Of a stretch of DNA of 64,000 bases, positions 1 through 7,209 are shown piece by piece. The stretch is from JAWKXU01 sp020446465 (GTDB lineage: Bacteria > Pseudomonadota > Alphaproteobacteria > Sphingomonadales > Sphingomonadaceae): assembly GCA_041396845.1 (NCBI GenBank), contig JAWKXU010000005.1:62001-126000 (forward strand), read 5' to 3'. Every line of letters starts with the position of its first letter. The first letter of the stretch is position 1. Below the pieces are notes generated by a model that searched no databases, was not told where the DNA came from, and saw only the letters and a list, made by a program, of their open reading frames with translations. Made by a program: the position numbers and the translations under genes.

Positions 1-97
1 CAATTCAGGCAGAGCGCAGTTCTTCCCACAATCCACAAGCCAACAGACTCCATCATCCTATATATAATTATATTATTATTTTGATTGGACCTCCTCG
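1..97. other. hemE upstream region, possible edge of the replication origin
   Basis: The 97 bases before hemE hold an AT-rich tract at about 59-86 with a single G. Upstream of it, CAATCCACA at 29-37 matches the DnaA box TTATCCACA at 7 of 9 positions, and a weaker match ends at base 30. In Caulobacter crescentus the origin Cori lies next to hemE, and here parAB and parS follow within 10 kb. An unwinding element with flanking DnaA boxes is therefore plausible. The window starts inside the region, so most of any origin would lie outside. This is inference. Confidence 0.4.
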
Positions 98-1123
98 ATG
101 CCCGGAATTCTCCTTGAAACCCTGAAAGGGCGCAATGTCACGCCCCGGCCAATCTGGTTGATGCGCCAGGCTGGGCGTTATCTGCCCGAATATCGCGAAT
201 TGCGGGCGCAGAAGGGCGGATTTCTGGAACTCGCCTATGATAGCGAAGCCGCTGCGGAGATCACCTTGCAACCGATCCGGCGGTTCGGGTTCGATGGCGC
301 AATCCTGTTTTCAGACATTCTGGTCATTCCGCAGGCGCTGGGTCAGGATCTGTGGTTCGAGGCGGGAGAGGGACCTCGGCTTGCGCCAGCGCTGGTGGAC
401 GGCGCCTGGTCTGCCCTTGAAAGCGTGCCGAAGATTCTCGACCCCATTTTTGAAACCGTGCGTTTGAGCCGTGCGCAACTGGACAACGAAACGACGATGC
501 TGGGCTTTGCCGGTTCGCCCTGGACAGTGGCGACTTACATGGTGGCAGGCGAAGGGTCCAAGGATCAGGCCCCGGCGCGGGAACTTTCCTATCGCGACCC
601 GGCAGCCTTTGCATCGCTGATCGAGGCGATTGAAAGCGCAACACTGGATTACCTTGTCAAACAGATCGATGCCGGGGTTGAAGCCGTGCAATTGTTCGAT
701 AGCTGGGCAGGCAGTCTCTCGCCCGATAGCTATGAACGGTGGGTTATCGCCCCGACCGCGCGACTGGTGGCAAAACTGCATGACTTGCGGCCCGATGTCC
801 CGGTTATCGGATTTCCGAAAGGATCGGGTGAAAAACTGCCTGCTTACGTGCGCGAAACCGGGGTCGATGCAGTTGGAGTTGATGAAACGATCGATCCCAT
901 CTGGGCGGCGAAAAATCTGCCTGCGGGCATACCAGTGCAGGGTAACCTCGATCCGCTCTTGCTGTTAAGCGGAGGGGATGCGTTGAATAAGGGCGCGGAG
1001 AAGATTCTTGAAGCCTTTGCCGATCGTCCGCATGTTTTCAATCTTGGCCATGGAATTGGCCAGCACACGCCGATCAGCCATGTCGAATCGCTGCTGGCGA
1101 CAGTAAGGGCATGGCGGGCCTGA
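98..1123 (+). CDS. hemE: Uroporphyrinogen decarboxylase HemE
   Basis: This enzyme decarboxylates the four acetate side chains of uroporphyrinogen III to give coproporphyrinogen III in cytoplasmic haem synthesis. The first family signature PIWLMRQAGRYLPEYR is at residues 18-33, the catalytic aspartate lies in FSDILVIPQALG (Asp73), and the second signature GFAGSPWTVATYMVAG is at about 136-151. The 341 residues are normal for the family. The ATG follows a pyrimidine-rich stretch rather than a strong ribosome site, but the N-terminus fits the family. hemJ follows 34 bases later, so the two haem genes are probably co-transcribed. Confidence 0.97.
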   Translation: MPGILLETLKGRNVTPRPIWLMRQAGRYLPEYRELRAQKGGFLELAYDSEAAAEITLQPIRRFGFDGAILFSDILVIPQALGQDLWFEAGEGPRLAPALVDGAWSALESVPKILDPIFETVRLSRAQLDNETTMLGFAGSPWTVATYMVAGEGSKDQAPARELSYRDPAAFASLIEAIESATLDYLVKQIDAGVEAVQLFDSWAGSLSPDSYERWVIAPTARLVAKLHDLRPDVPVIGFPKGSGEKLPAYVRETGVDAVGVDETIDPIWAAKNLPAGIPVQGNLDPLLLLSGGDALNKGAEKILEAFADRPHVFNLGHGIGQHTPISHVESLLATVRAWRA

Positions 1124-1157
1124 GTTTTGGGATGACGGCGCGCGTCATTGGGCGTAG

Positions 1158-1610
1158 ATGGCTCTCATGCACGAATATCTTGCAACGATCTATTACTGGC
1201 TGAAAGCGGCTCACATCCTGTTTGTGATCTTCTGGATGGCCGGGCTTTTCATGTTGCCGCGCCAGCTCGTTTACATGCACGCCAGTGCGCCGGGTTCCGA
1301 AGAGGAAGCGCTCTGGGCCAGGCGTTCGCGCCAGCTGGGCAAGGTCATACTTGCCCCCAGCCTTGTGATTGTCTGGGTGGTCGGTCTGCTTCTGGCCATG
1401 ACAATCGGCGCATGGGATCAGGGGTGGTTTCACGCAAAGCTGCTGCTGGTCGTCCTGTTGAGCGGTTATCACGGCTGGATGACGGGCCTTGCCAGAAAAA
1501 TGGGTGAGGGCGCCCGTCCGCTGAGTGAAAAGCAGTTGCGAATTGTGAACGAGATTCCCGGAATCGTTGCCGCGCTTGTGGTTGTTCTGGTGGTCGTCAA
1601 ACCGTTCTGA
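1158..1610 (+). CDS. hemJ: Protoporphyrinogen oxidase HemJ
   Basis: A 150-residue membrane protein of the HemJ (UPF0093) family, which oxidises protoporphyrinogen IX to protoporphyrin IX in bacteria without HemG or HemY. It has about four hydrophobic segments. The family hallmarks are visible: His19 in LKAAHILFVIFWMAGLF, the following LPRQLVYMH, and Lys94 in WFHAKLLLVVL. It lies between hemE and rho, an arrangement common in alphaproteobacteria. An in-frame ATG three codons downstream (1167) is an equally possible start. Confidence 0.9.
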   Translation: MALMHEYLATIYYWLKAAHILFVIFWMAGLFMLPRQLVYMHASAPGSEEEALWARRSRQLGKVILAPSLVIVWVVGLLLAMTIGAWDQGWFHAKLLLVVLLSGYHGWMTGLARKMGEGARPLSEKQLRIVNEIPGIVAALVVVLVVVKPF

Positions 1611-1820
1611 GGCCAGCGCTTCACAATCTGGCAAAATTGGCGCCTGCCAGGGCTTGCATGAAATCAACTCGTATACGTTTTTGCGAATTGACTGGCCTGG
1701 CGGCTGGTCCTATCTGCCTATGCACATTTCCGGTATCGCCGCAGCGACGATGCGGCGGGGTCTGCTTTCCCCAAGCCCGATGACCAGCCGGCCATTCAAA
1801 AAATCTCGGAAACACCGATT

Positions 1821-3077
1821 ATGCATCTGAAAGAACTCAAGAAAAAAGCTCCAGCCGAGCTGGTAGAAATGGCCGAGGATCTGGGCGTTGAAGGCGCATC
1901 GACCATGCGGCGGCAAGATCTCATGTTCGGTATTCTCAAGGAGATGGCCGAAGAGGGCGAGGAAATCCTCGGAATCGGCACGATTGAGGTGCTGTCTGAC
2001 GGTTTTGGATTCCTGCGTTCTCCCGAAGCCAACTACCTTGCGGGGCCGGACGATATCTATGTTTCGCCCAATCAGGTTCGCAAATGGGGTTTGCGGACGG
2101 GTGACACGGTGGAAGGCGAGATTCGCGCTCCGCGCGATGGTGAACGCTATTTTGCCCTCACAAGGCTCACCAGTGTCAATTTCGACGATCCCGATGCCGT
2201 GCGTCACCGGACCAACTTTGACAACCTGACGCCGCTCTATCCGGACGAGAAGCTGGTTCTCGATACGGTGGACCCAACGGTCAAGGACAAGTCGGCGCGG
2301 GTCATTGATATCATCGCCCCTCAGGGCAAGGGTCAGCGCGCGCTGATTGTTGCTCCGCCACGCACGGGTAAAACGGTTCTTCTGCAGAACATCGCCAAAG
2401 CAATTACCGACAATCACCCGGAAGTTTTCCTGATCGTTCTGCTGGTTGATGAACGTCCGGAAGAAGTCACCGATATGCAGCGCAGCGTGAAGGGCGAGGT
2501 CATTTCCTCAACTTTTGACGAACCTGCACAGCGCCACGTTCAAGTAGCTGAAATGGTTATTGAAAAGGCAAAACGCCTGGTCGAGCACAAGAAGGATGTG
2601 GTCATTCTGCTCGATTCAATTACCCGCCTGGGCCGTGCCTACAACACCGTGGTTCCCAGTTCGGGCAAGGTGCTGACGGGTGGTGTCGATGCCAATGCCC
2701 TGCAGCGCCCCAAACGCTTCTTCGGTGCGGCCCGCAATATCGAGGAGGGCGGTTCGCTTTCCATCATTGCAACGGCGCTGATCGATACCGGCAGCCGCAT
2801 GGACGAAGTGATCTTTGAAGAGTTCAAGGGCACCGGCAACAGCGAAATCGTTCTCGATCGCAAGGTTGCGGACAAACGTATCTTCCCGTCGCTGGACGTC
2901 GGAAAATCCGGCACACGCAAGGAAGAATTGCTGGTCGGCAAGGATCAGCTCTCCAAGATGTGGGTGCTTCGCCGTATTCTCATGCAGATGGGCACGGTCG
3001 ATGCGATGGAGTTCCTTCTCGACAAGATGAAGGATTCCAAGACGAACGAGGATTTCTTCGCGACAATGAACCAGTAA
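1821..3077 (+). CDS. rho: Transcription termination factor Rho
   Basis: Hexameric RNA-DNA helicase that ends transcription at Rho-dependent sites. In order there are an N-terminal helical Rho_N domain (about 1-45), a cold-shock-like RNA-binding domain with the RNP1 motif DGFGFLR at 60-66, and a RecA-type ATPase with Walker A APPRTGKT near 178-185 and Walker B DVVILLDSITR. The Q-loop VPSSGKVLTGG and the conserved end of the protein are also present. The length of 418 matches the family. It has a 210-base leader with no clear ORF; Rho mRNA leaders are often autoregulated, but nothing here proves it. The gene converges on the next one with a 14-base gap. Confidence 0.98.
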   Translation: MHLKELKKKAPAELVEMAEDLGVEGASTMRRQDLMFGILKEMAEEGEEILGIGTIEVLSDGFGFLRSPEANYLAGPDDIYVSPNQVRKWGLRTGDTVEGEIRAPRDGERYFALTRLTSVNFDDPDAVRHRTNFDNLTPLYPDEKLVLDTVDPTVKDKSARVIDIIAPQGKGQRALIVAPPRTGKTVLLQNIAKAITDNHPEVFLIVLLVDERPEEVTDMQRSVKGEVISSTFDEPAQRHVQVAEMVIEKAKRLVEHKKDVVILLDSITRLGRAYNTVVPSSGKVLTGGVDANALQRPKRFFGAARNIEEGGSLSIIATALIDTGSRMDEVIFEEFKGTGNSEIVLDRKVADKRIFPSLDVGKSGTRKEELLVGKDQLSKMWVLRRILMQMGTVDAMEFLLDKMKDSKTNEDFFATMNQ

Positions 3078-3091
3078 GCCCTGCTTTCCGG

Positions 3092-4681
3092 TCAGGCGAT
3101 GGCGCGGAATGTGTCCGCGCGGGCCACCTGCCAGAAACGTGCATACTGGGTGCCGTCCGCCGCATCGAGAAGTTCGCCTTCCTGTAGAAAGCGATAGACC
3201 CGGTCTATTGTATCGGACCGAACGGCGTTGCGGTGTTCAGAGATATGGTGCGGCCCGATTTGCCAGGGGTTTTCAAGACCCATGGACGTGACGATCTGCC
3301 TCAGGCCTTCCATCGTCTGGCGCTGGAACCGGGCAACACGCTGTGCCTTGTCCTCAACCGAAATGCCGCGCTGGCGGGCAGGGTTCTGTGTGGCGATTCC
3401 GGTCGGGCAAGTGCCTGTGTGGCATCGCATGGATTGCACGCAGCCTAGCGCAAACATGAAGGCGCGCGCGGCATTGCACCAGTCTGCCCCTAGACCAAAG
3501 TTCATGGCCATTTGTGCGCCTGAGTGAATCTTGCCGGCTGCTGCAAGTTTTATTTCCGGTTTCAAGCCGCATCCGATGAGCGCATTGCGGGCAAGGATCA
3601 TGCCTTCGCGTAGCGGCATTCCCATGCGGTTTGACAGTTCCACAGGCGCTGCGCCCGTGCCGCCTTCGGCACCGTCAACCACCATATAATCAAGGCGAAT
3701 ACCGGTTTCGCACATGGCTTTCATGACTGCGAATATCTCATGCGGCTGGCCCACACAGAACTTTATTCCCACAGGTTTTCCACCTGACAGATCACGCAAC
3801 CGCGCGGCCCATTCGACGAGTTCAAGCGGGGTGGAAAATGCCGAATGGGCGGCAGGTGAAATGCAATCCTCTCCGGCAGGAATGCCACGCGTAGCCGCTA
3901 TTTCCTTACTGACTTTTGCGCCGGGCAGAACGCCGCCATGGCCGGGCTTGGCCCCCTGACTGAGCTTGATCTCAATCATCTTCACCTGATCATTTTGTGC
4001 CTCATCGGTAAATCGATCACTGCAAAATGATCCATTCTGGTTCCTGCACCCGAAGTATCCGCTGCCCAGTTCCCAGACAAGATCTCCACCATGATGCCTG
4101 TGGTAAGGGGAAAGGCCACCTTCGCCCGTATCATGGTAAAAGCCACCCATGGCCGCGCCCTTGTTAAGCGCAAGGATCGCATTGGCGGATAGCGAGCCAA
4201 AGCTCATTGCAGAAATGTTCAGCAGTGCCGGTGCGTAAGGCTTGCCGCATTGCGAACTGCCGACAGTGGGGCGCCAGGCTTCAGGCACTGTGGCATTGGG
4301 TGCCATTGAATGACCAAGCCATTCATATTCATCGGAATAGACATCCAGCTCTGTGCCAAAAGGGTGGGCGTCAAGCTCACCTTTTGCACGGGCGTAGATA
4401 AGGCTGCGTTCGTCATGGTTGAACGGGCGCCCTTCCAGATCGCTTTCAAACAGGTAAGAGCGCAGATATGGCCGTAGCTCCTCTATCCCCCAGCGCACCC
4501 GCGCCAAAAGGGGATAGTTGCGGCGGAGCGAATGGCGTAGCTGGAAGTAATCCCAAACCGCAATGGCCAGCAGCGGGACCAGCACGACAAGCGCCCAGCG
4601 CGCCGGTGGCCAGAATAGGCAGCCGATGGCCGCTACAACAAGGAGGGCGGGCAATGTTATGCGGGGCATCGCCCGCTCCAT
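3092..4681 (-). CDS. Membrane-anchored FMN-binding glutamate-synthase-family protein
   Basis: A stand-alone homologue of the synthase domain of glutamate synthase, without the glutaminase domain. Two hydrophobic N-terminal segments (about 8-23 and 28-44) suggest a membrane anchor with the catalytic part in the cytoplasm. FMN-barrel motifs are seen at 241-250 (SQGAKPGHGG) and 337-346 (DGAEGGTGAA). Cys414, Cys420 and Cys425 have the C-x5-C-x4-C spacing of the 3Fe-4S site of GltB. The physiological reaction of this family is not established, and no GltD-like partner is next to it. It is transcribed towards rho. The next gene upstream on the same strand is a dienelactone hydrolase. Confidence 0.85.
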   Translation of the reverse strand: MERAMPRITLPALLVVAAIGCLFWPPARWALVVLVPLLAIAVWDYFQLRHSLRRNYPLLARVRWGIEELRPYLRSYLFESDLEGRPFNHDERSLIYARAKGELDAHPFGTELDVYSDEYEWLGHSMAPNATVPEAWRPTVGSSQCGKPYAPALLNISAMSFGSLSANAILALNKGAAMGGFYHDTGEGGLSPYHRHHGGDLVWELGSGYFGCRNQNGSFCSDRFTDEAQNDQVKMIEIKLSQGAKPGHGGVLPGAKVSKEIAATRGIPAGEDCISPAAHSAFSTPLELVEWAARLRDLSGGKPVGIKFCVGQPHEIFAVMKAMCETGIRLDYMVVDGAEGGTGAAPVELSNRMGMPLREGMILARNALIGCGLKPEIKLAAAGKIHSGAQMAMNFGLGADWCNAARAFMFALGCVQSMRCHTGTCPTGIATQNPARQRGISVEDKAQRVARFQRQTMEGLRQIVTSMGLENPWQIGPHHISEHRNAVRSDTIDRVYRFLQEGELLDAADGTQYARFWQVARADTFRAIA

Positions 4682-4711
4682 GATCGGCGCGCGTCCAAAC
4701 CGCTGCCTCCT

Positions 4712-5410
4712 TCAGAGAAGGTTTTGGGCGAAGAACTGTTCGGTGCGTGAATCCGCAAGCTGTGCGCCCGCCTCATCGCGGCGATTTCCCGAACTGGCTG
4801 CAAAACCATGATCCAGCCCCTGGTAATCGTGCAATGTAACGCGCGGATGGCTATCCAGCCCGTCATGCATGACTTTTTGCGCTTCGGGTGAAACAAAGCC
4901 ATCTGCCGTCGGGATATGCAGCATAAGCGGATTGGCGATGGCTTTTGCCTCGTTCAACATCTGGTCGATCATAACGCCATAATAGCCGACGCTGGCGTCA
5001 ATATCCGTGCGCGCCGCTGCCAGATAAGCCATGCGGCCACCCAGACAGAACCCGACCAGTCCTACTTTTGCTACCTTCTGTTCGTTACGAATCCAGTGAA
5101 TCAGCGCCTCGATGTCCTGAACGCCAAGGTCAGCATCGTATTGGCCAAAATAGCCAAAGGCTTCCTGCAATTCGGCTTCGATGTCGGGGTTCAGTTCCAC
5201 GCCCGGCGCAAAACGCCAGAAAATATCGGGAGCGGCAGCCAGGTATCCAAGCGATGCCCAGTGGTCGCACTTGGCCCGGATACCAGGATTGACGCCGAAA
5301 ATTTCGGGAACGACGATGATCGCAGCTTTTGGCGTTCCGGTTGGTCGCGCGACATAGACGGGAATTTCTCCATCCTTATCGAGCGCGGGAACCTGTGCGG
5401 TTTCAGACAT
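4712..5410 (-). CDS. Dienelactone hydrolase family protein
   Basis: An alpha/beta-hydrolase of the dienelactone hydrolase type, 232 residues. The nucleophile elbow is GFCLGG, giving Cys122 in place of the usual serine. Asp170 (TADG) and His201 (LDHGF) complete the Cys-Asp-His triad, and Glu36 matches the residue that positions the cysteine. The chosen ATG has AGGAG nine bases upstream; the open frame continues further but lacks family similarity there. The true substrate is unknown, as no other aromatic-degradation gene is nearby. The divergent promoter region carries a perfect palindrome at 5455-5474. Confidence 0.88.
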   Translation of the reverse strand: MSETAQVPALDKDGEIPVYVARPTGTPKAAIIVVPEIFGVNPGIRAKCDHWASLGYLAAAPDIFWRFAPGVELNPDIEAELQEAFGYFGQYDADLGVQDIEALIHWIRNEQKVAKVGLVGFCLGGRMAYLAAARTDIDASVGYYGVMIDQMLNEAKAIANPLMLHIPTADGFVSPEAQKVMHDGLDSHPRVTLHDYQGLDHGFAASSGNRRDEAGAQLADSRTEQFFAQNLL

Positions 5411-5454
5411 TTGTGCATCTCCTTGCGATGAATGATATAACCTAGGCCCAGCAG

Positions 5455-5474
5455 ATGGACTTTGCCAAGTCCAT
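5455..5474. promoter_or_regulatory. Perfect 8-bp inverted repeat between divergent genes
   Basis: ATGGACTT (5455-5462) is followed by a 4-base spacer and its exact complement AAGTCCAT (5467-5474). It lies in the 124-base gap between the dienelactone hydrolase start and the DUF6489 start. A further half-site-like ATGGACAT occurs near 5505. The position between divergent promoters fits an operator, but a hairpin in the leader is also possible. No regulator gene is adjacent. Confidence 0.45.
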
Positions 5475-5534
5475 GTGACAATTTCGGCACTTGTGGTTGT
5501 TGCAATGGACATGACCACCCGCGGGAGCGTTGGT

Positions 5535-5792
5535 ATGAAAGTGAATGTAGAAGTTGATTGCACGCCTGACGAAGCCCGGCGCTTTCTTGGCTTGCCTGAC
5601 GTAACGCCATTGAATGAAGCCTACGTTGAGAATCTCAAAAAGGCGATGAGCGGGGCCACCAGCATTGAACAGATGCAGGAGCTTGTGAAGAGCTTTGCGC
5701 CGATGGGACAGTTCGGGATGGCCTTGTTCCAGAACATTCTTGACGGTAGCACTGTCTTTGCAGAGAGCGCTGGAGTGAAGAAAAAGGGCTAA
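5535..5792 (+). CDS. Small conserved protein, DUF6489-like
   Basis: An 85-residue cytoplasmic protein starting MKVNVEVDCTPDEARRFLGL. It resembles a family I recall as DUF6489, common in sphingomonads and of unknown function. The preceding in-frame methionines lack a ribosome site, while GGGAG lies seven bases before this ATG. The sequence is mostly helical, with no signal peptide or membrane segment and a lysine-rich C-terminus. mnmE follows 45 bases later, so they may share a transcript. Confidence 0.7.
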   Translation: MKVNVEVDCTPDEARRFLGLPDVTPLNEAYVENLKKAMSGATSIEQMQELVKSFAPMGQFGMALFQNILDGSTVFAESAGVKKKG

Positions 5793-5837
5793 AGCGCCGG
5801 CTGGACCACAGGCGGCGCATCAGGAACAGCGTTTCAC

Positions 5838-7112
5838 ATGGATACGATTTTTGCGCTTTCCAGCGGTCGTCCGCCTGCAGGGATAGCAGTTATCAGGGTG
5901 AGCGGTGCGAACGCGGGCACCGCGCTGCAGGCCCTGGCTGGACCTTTGCCACCGCCACGCAAGGCCGTGGTCCGCCATCTGTTTGCAGCCGATGGGCTTA
6001 TTCTTGATCAGGCGATGGTCCTCTGGCTTCCGGGACCGCATACCGTGACGGGTGAAGATATTGCCGAATTGCACCTTCATGGGGGTAGGGCTGTTGTTGC
6101 GGGGGTCGAGTCGGCGCTTGCGGCGGTTGAAGCATTGCGTCCCGCCGTCGCAGGGGAGTTTACGCGCCGGGCGTTCCTCAACGGGCGGATCGACCTTGCG
6201 CAGGCAGAAGGGCTGGCCGATCTACTTGCTGCTGAAACGGAGATTCAGCGTCGTTGCGCGATGGCAATGGCAGAGGGTGAATTTTCCGTTCTGGTTTCGC
6301 ATTGGCAAGAGGAATTGCTCCTGCTGTCTGCCAGCATTGAGGCCGTTCTCGACTTTTCGGATGAGGACGATGTGGCTGCGTTACCTGCAACCTTTGGCGA
6401 TCGCCTTGCTGATTTGTCGGCTGACCTTGAAGGATGGTTGAAGAAACCCGGTGCGGAAAAGTTGAAGGACGGGTTCCGCGTTGTCCTTTCTGGTCCGCCC
6501 AATGTCGGAAAGTCGACACTGTTTAACGCTCTGGTCGGGGAAGAGGCTGCCATTACTTCTCCACTGGCAGGCACCACGCGCGATGTTTTGTCTGCAAGTG
6601 TCGCGCTGGAGGGTATCCCGTTTCAGTTCATCGACACTGCCGGTCTGCACGCGGCACCGCGCGATGTGGTCGAGGAAATAGGTATTGCACGCGCGCAAAA
6701 AGTCGTTGGCGATGCCGATGTTGTGTTGTGGCTGGGCGAGGAAGGGCAGGGTCCTTCGGAAAGTTGGGAAGTGGCCGCACGGGCTGACTGCGACGACTTT
6801 GTCGCAAAGCCATCGGCTCGACACACTGTTTCCGCGCAGTCGGGGCTTGGCGTCGATCATTTGCGGCAGGATCTGGTTGCACACGCGAGGCAGGTTTTGC
6901 CCAAACCGGGCGATGCGGCTCTTAGTTCGTGGCAAAAGCAATGTTTGCGGGACGCGTCGGACATGCTCTGTGCCGCGAAAACTGAACATGATCCGTTACT
7001 GATTTCGGAGCGTTTACGGCTTGCAAGGGCCGCCTTTGATAGGCTGACGGGGCGCGCGGGAACCGAAGACATGCTCGATGCGCTGTTCGGAAGATTCTGC
7101 ATCGGCAAATGA
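5838..7112 (+). CDS. mnmE: tRNA modification GTPase MnmE
   Basis: Works with MnmG to install the 5-carboxymethylaminomethyl group on wobble uridine 34 of certain tRNAs. The N-terminal formyl-tetrahydrofolate domain has GIAVIRVSG at 15-23. The G domain has the P-loop GPPNVGKS at 219-226, the K-loop GTTRD at 245-249, DTAG at 266-269 and G5 SAQSG at 332-336. The C-terminal catalytic motif CIGK ends the protein (421-424). The G4 motif is degenerate: where NKxD is expected there is ARAD (314-317). At 424 residues it is slightly short. It leads the mnmE-mnmG-rsmG-parA-parB run. Confidence 0.96.
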   Translation: MDTIFALSSGRPPAGIAVIRVSGANAGTALQALAGPLPPPRKAVVRHLFAADGLILDQAMVLWLPGPHTVTGEDIAELHLHGGRAVVAGVESALAAVEALRPAVAGEFTRRAFLNGRIDLAQAEGLADLLAAETEIQRRCAMAMAEGEFSVLVSHWQEELLLLSASIEAVLDFSDEDDVAALPATFGDRLADLSADLEGWLKKPGAEKLKDGFRVVLSGPPNVGKSTLFNALVGEEAAITSPLAGTTRDVLSASVALEGIPFQFIDTAGLHAAPRDVVEEIGIARAQKVVGDADVVLWLGEEGQGPSESWEVAARADCDDFVAKPSARHTVSAQSGLGVDHLRQDLVAHARQVLPKPGDAALSSWQKQCLRDASDMLCAAKTEHDPLLISERLRLARAAFDRLTGRAGTEDMLDALFGRFCIGK

Positions 7113-7147
7113 TGCCTATGAGGCGAGATGCGGCGCTTCGTCGCAAT

Positions 7148-7163
7148 TGTTTCACGTGAAACA
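7148..7163. other. parS centromere-like site, perfect 16-bp palindrome
   Basis: TGTTTCACGTGAAACA matches the bacterial parS consensus at every position. It is intergenic, between mnmE and mnmG, 2.5 kb from parA. ParB binds parS specifically and spreads from it, loading SMC and segregating the origin region. It is the best of four such sites here. Confidence 0.92.
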
Positions 7164-7209
7164 CGCATCACCTTTGACCTTTCTGCCGTCAATCGGGTAG
7201 GTGAAATCC

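Noticed and set aside
1611..1820. Small leader-peptide gene before rho
   Set aside because: The frames there have no ribosome site with a sensible start, and the longest simply continues from the hemJ shadow frame.
1710..2417. Minus-strand frame of 235 codons over the rho leader and 5' end
   Set aside because: It is antisense to rho, has no motif or ribosome site, and is explained by codon bias of the real gene.
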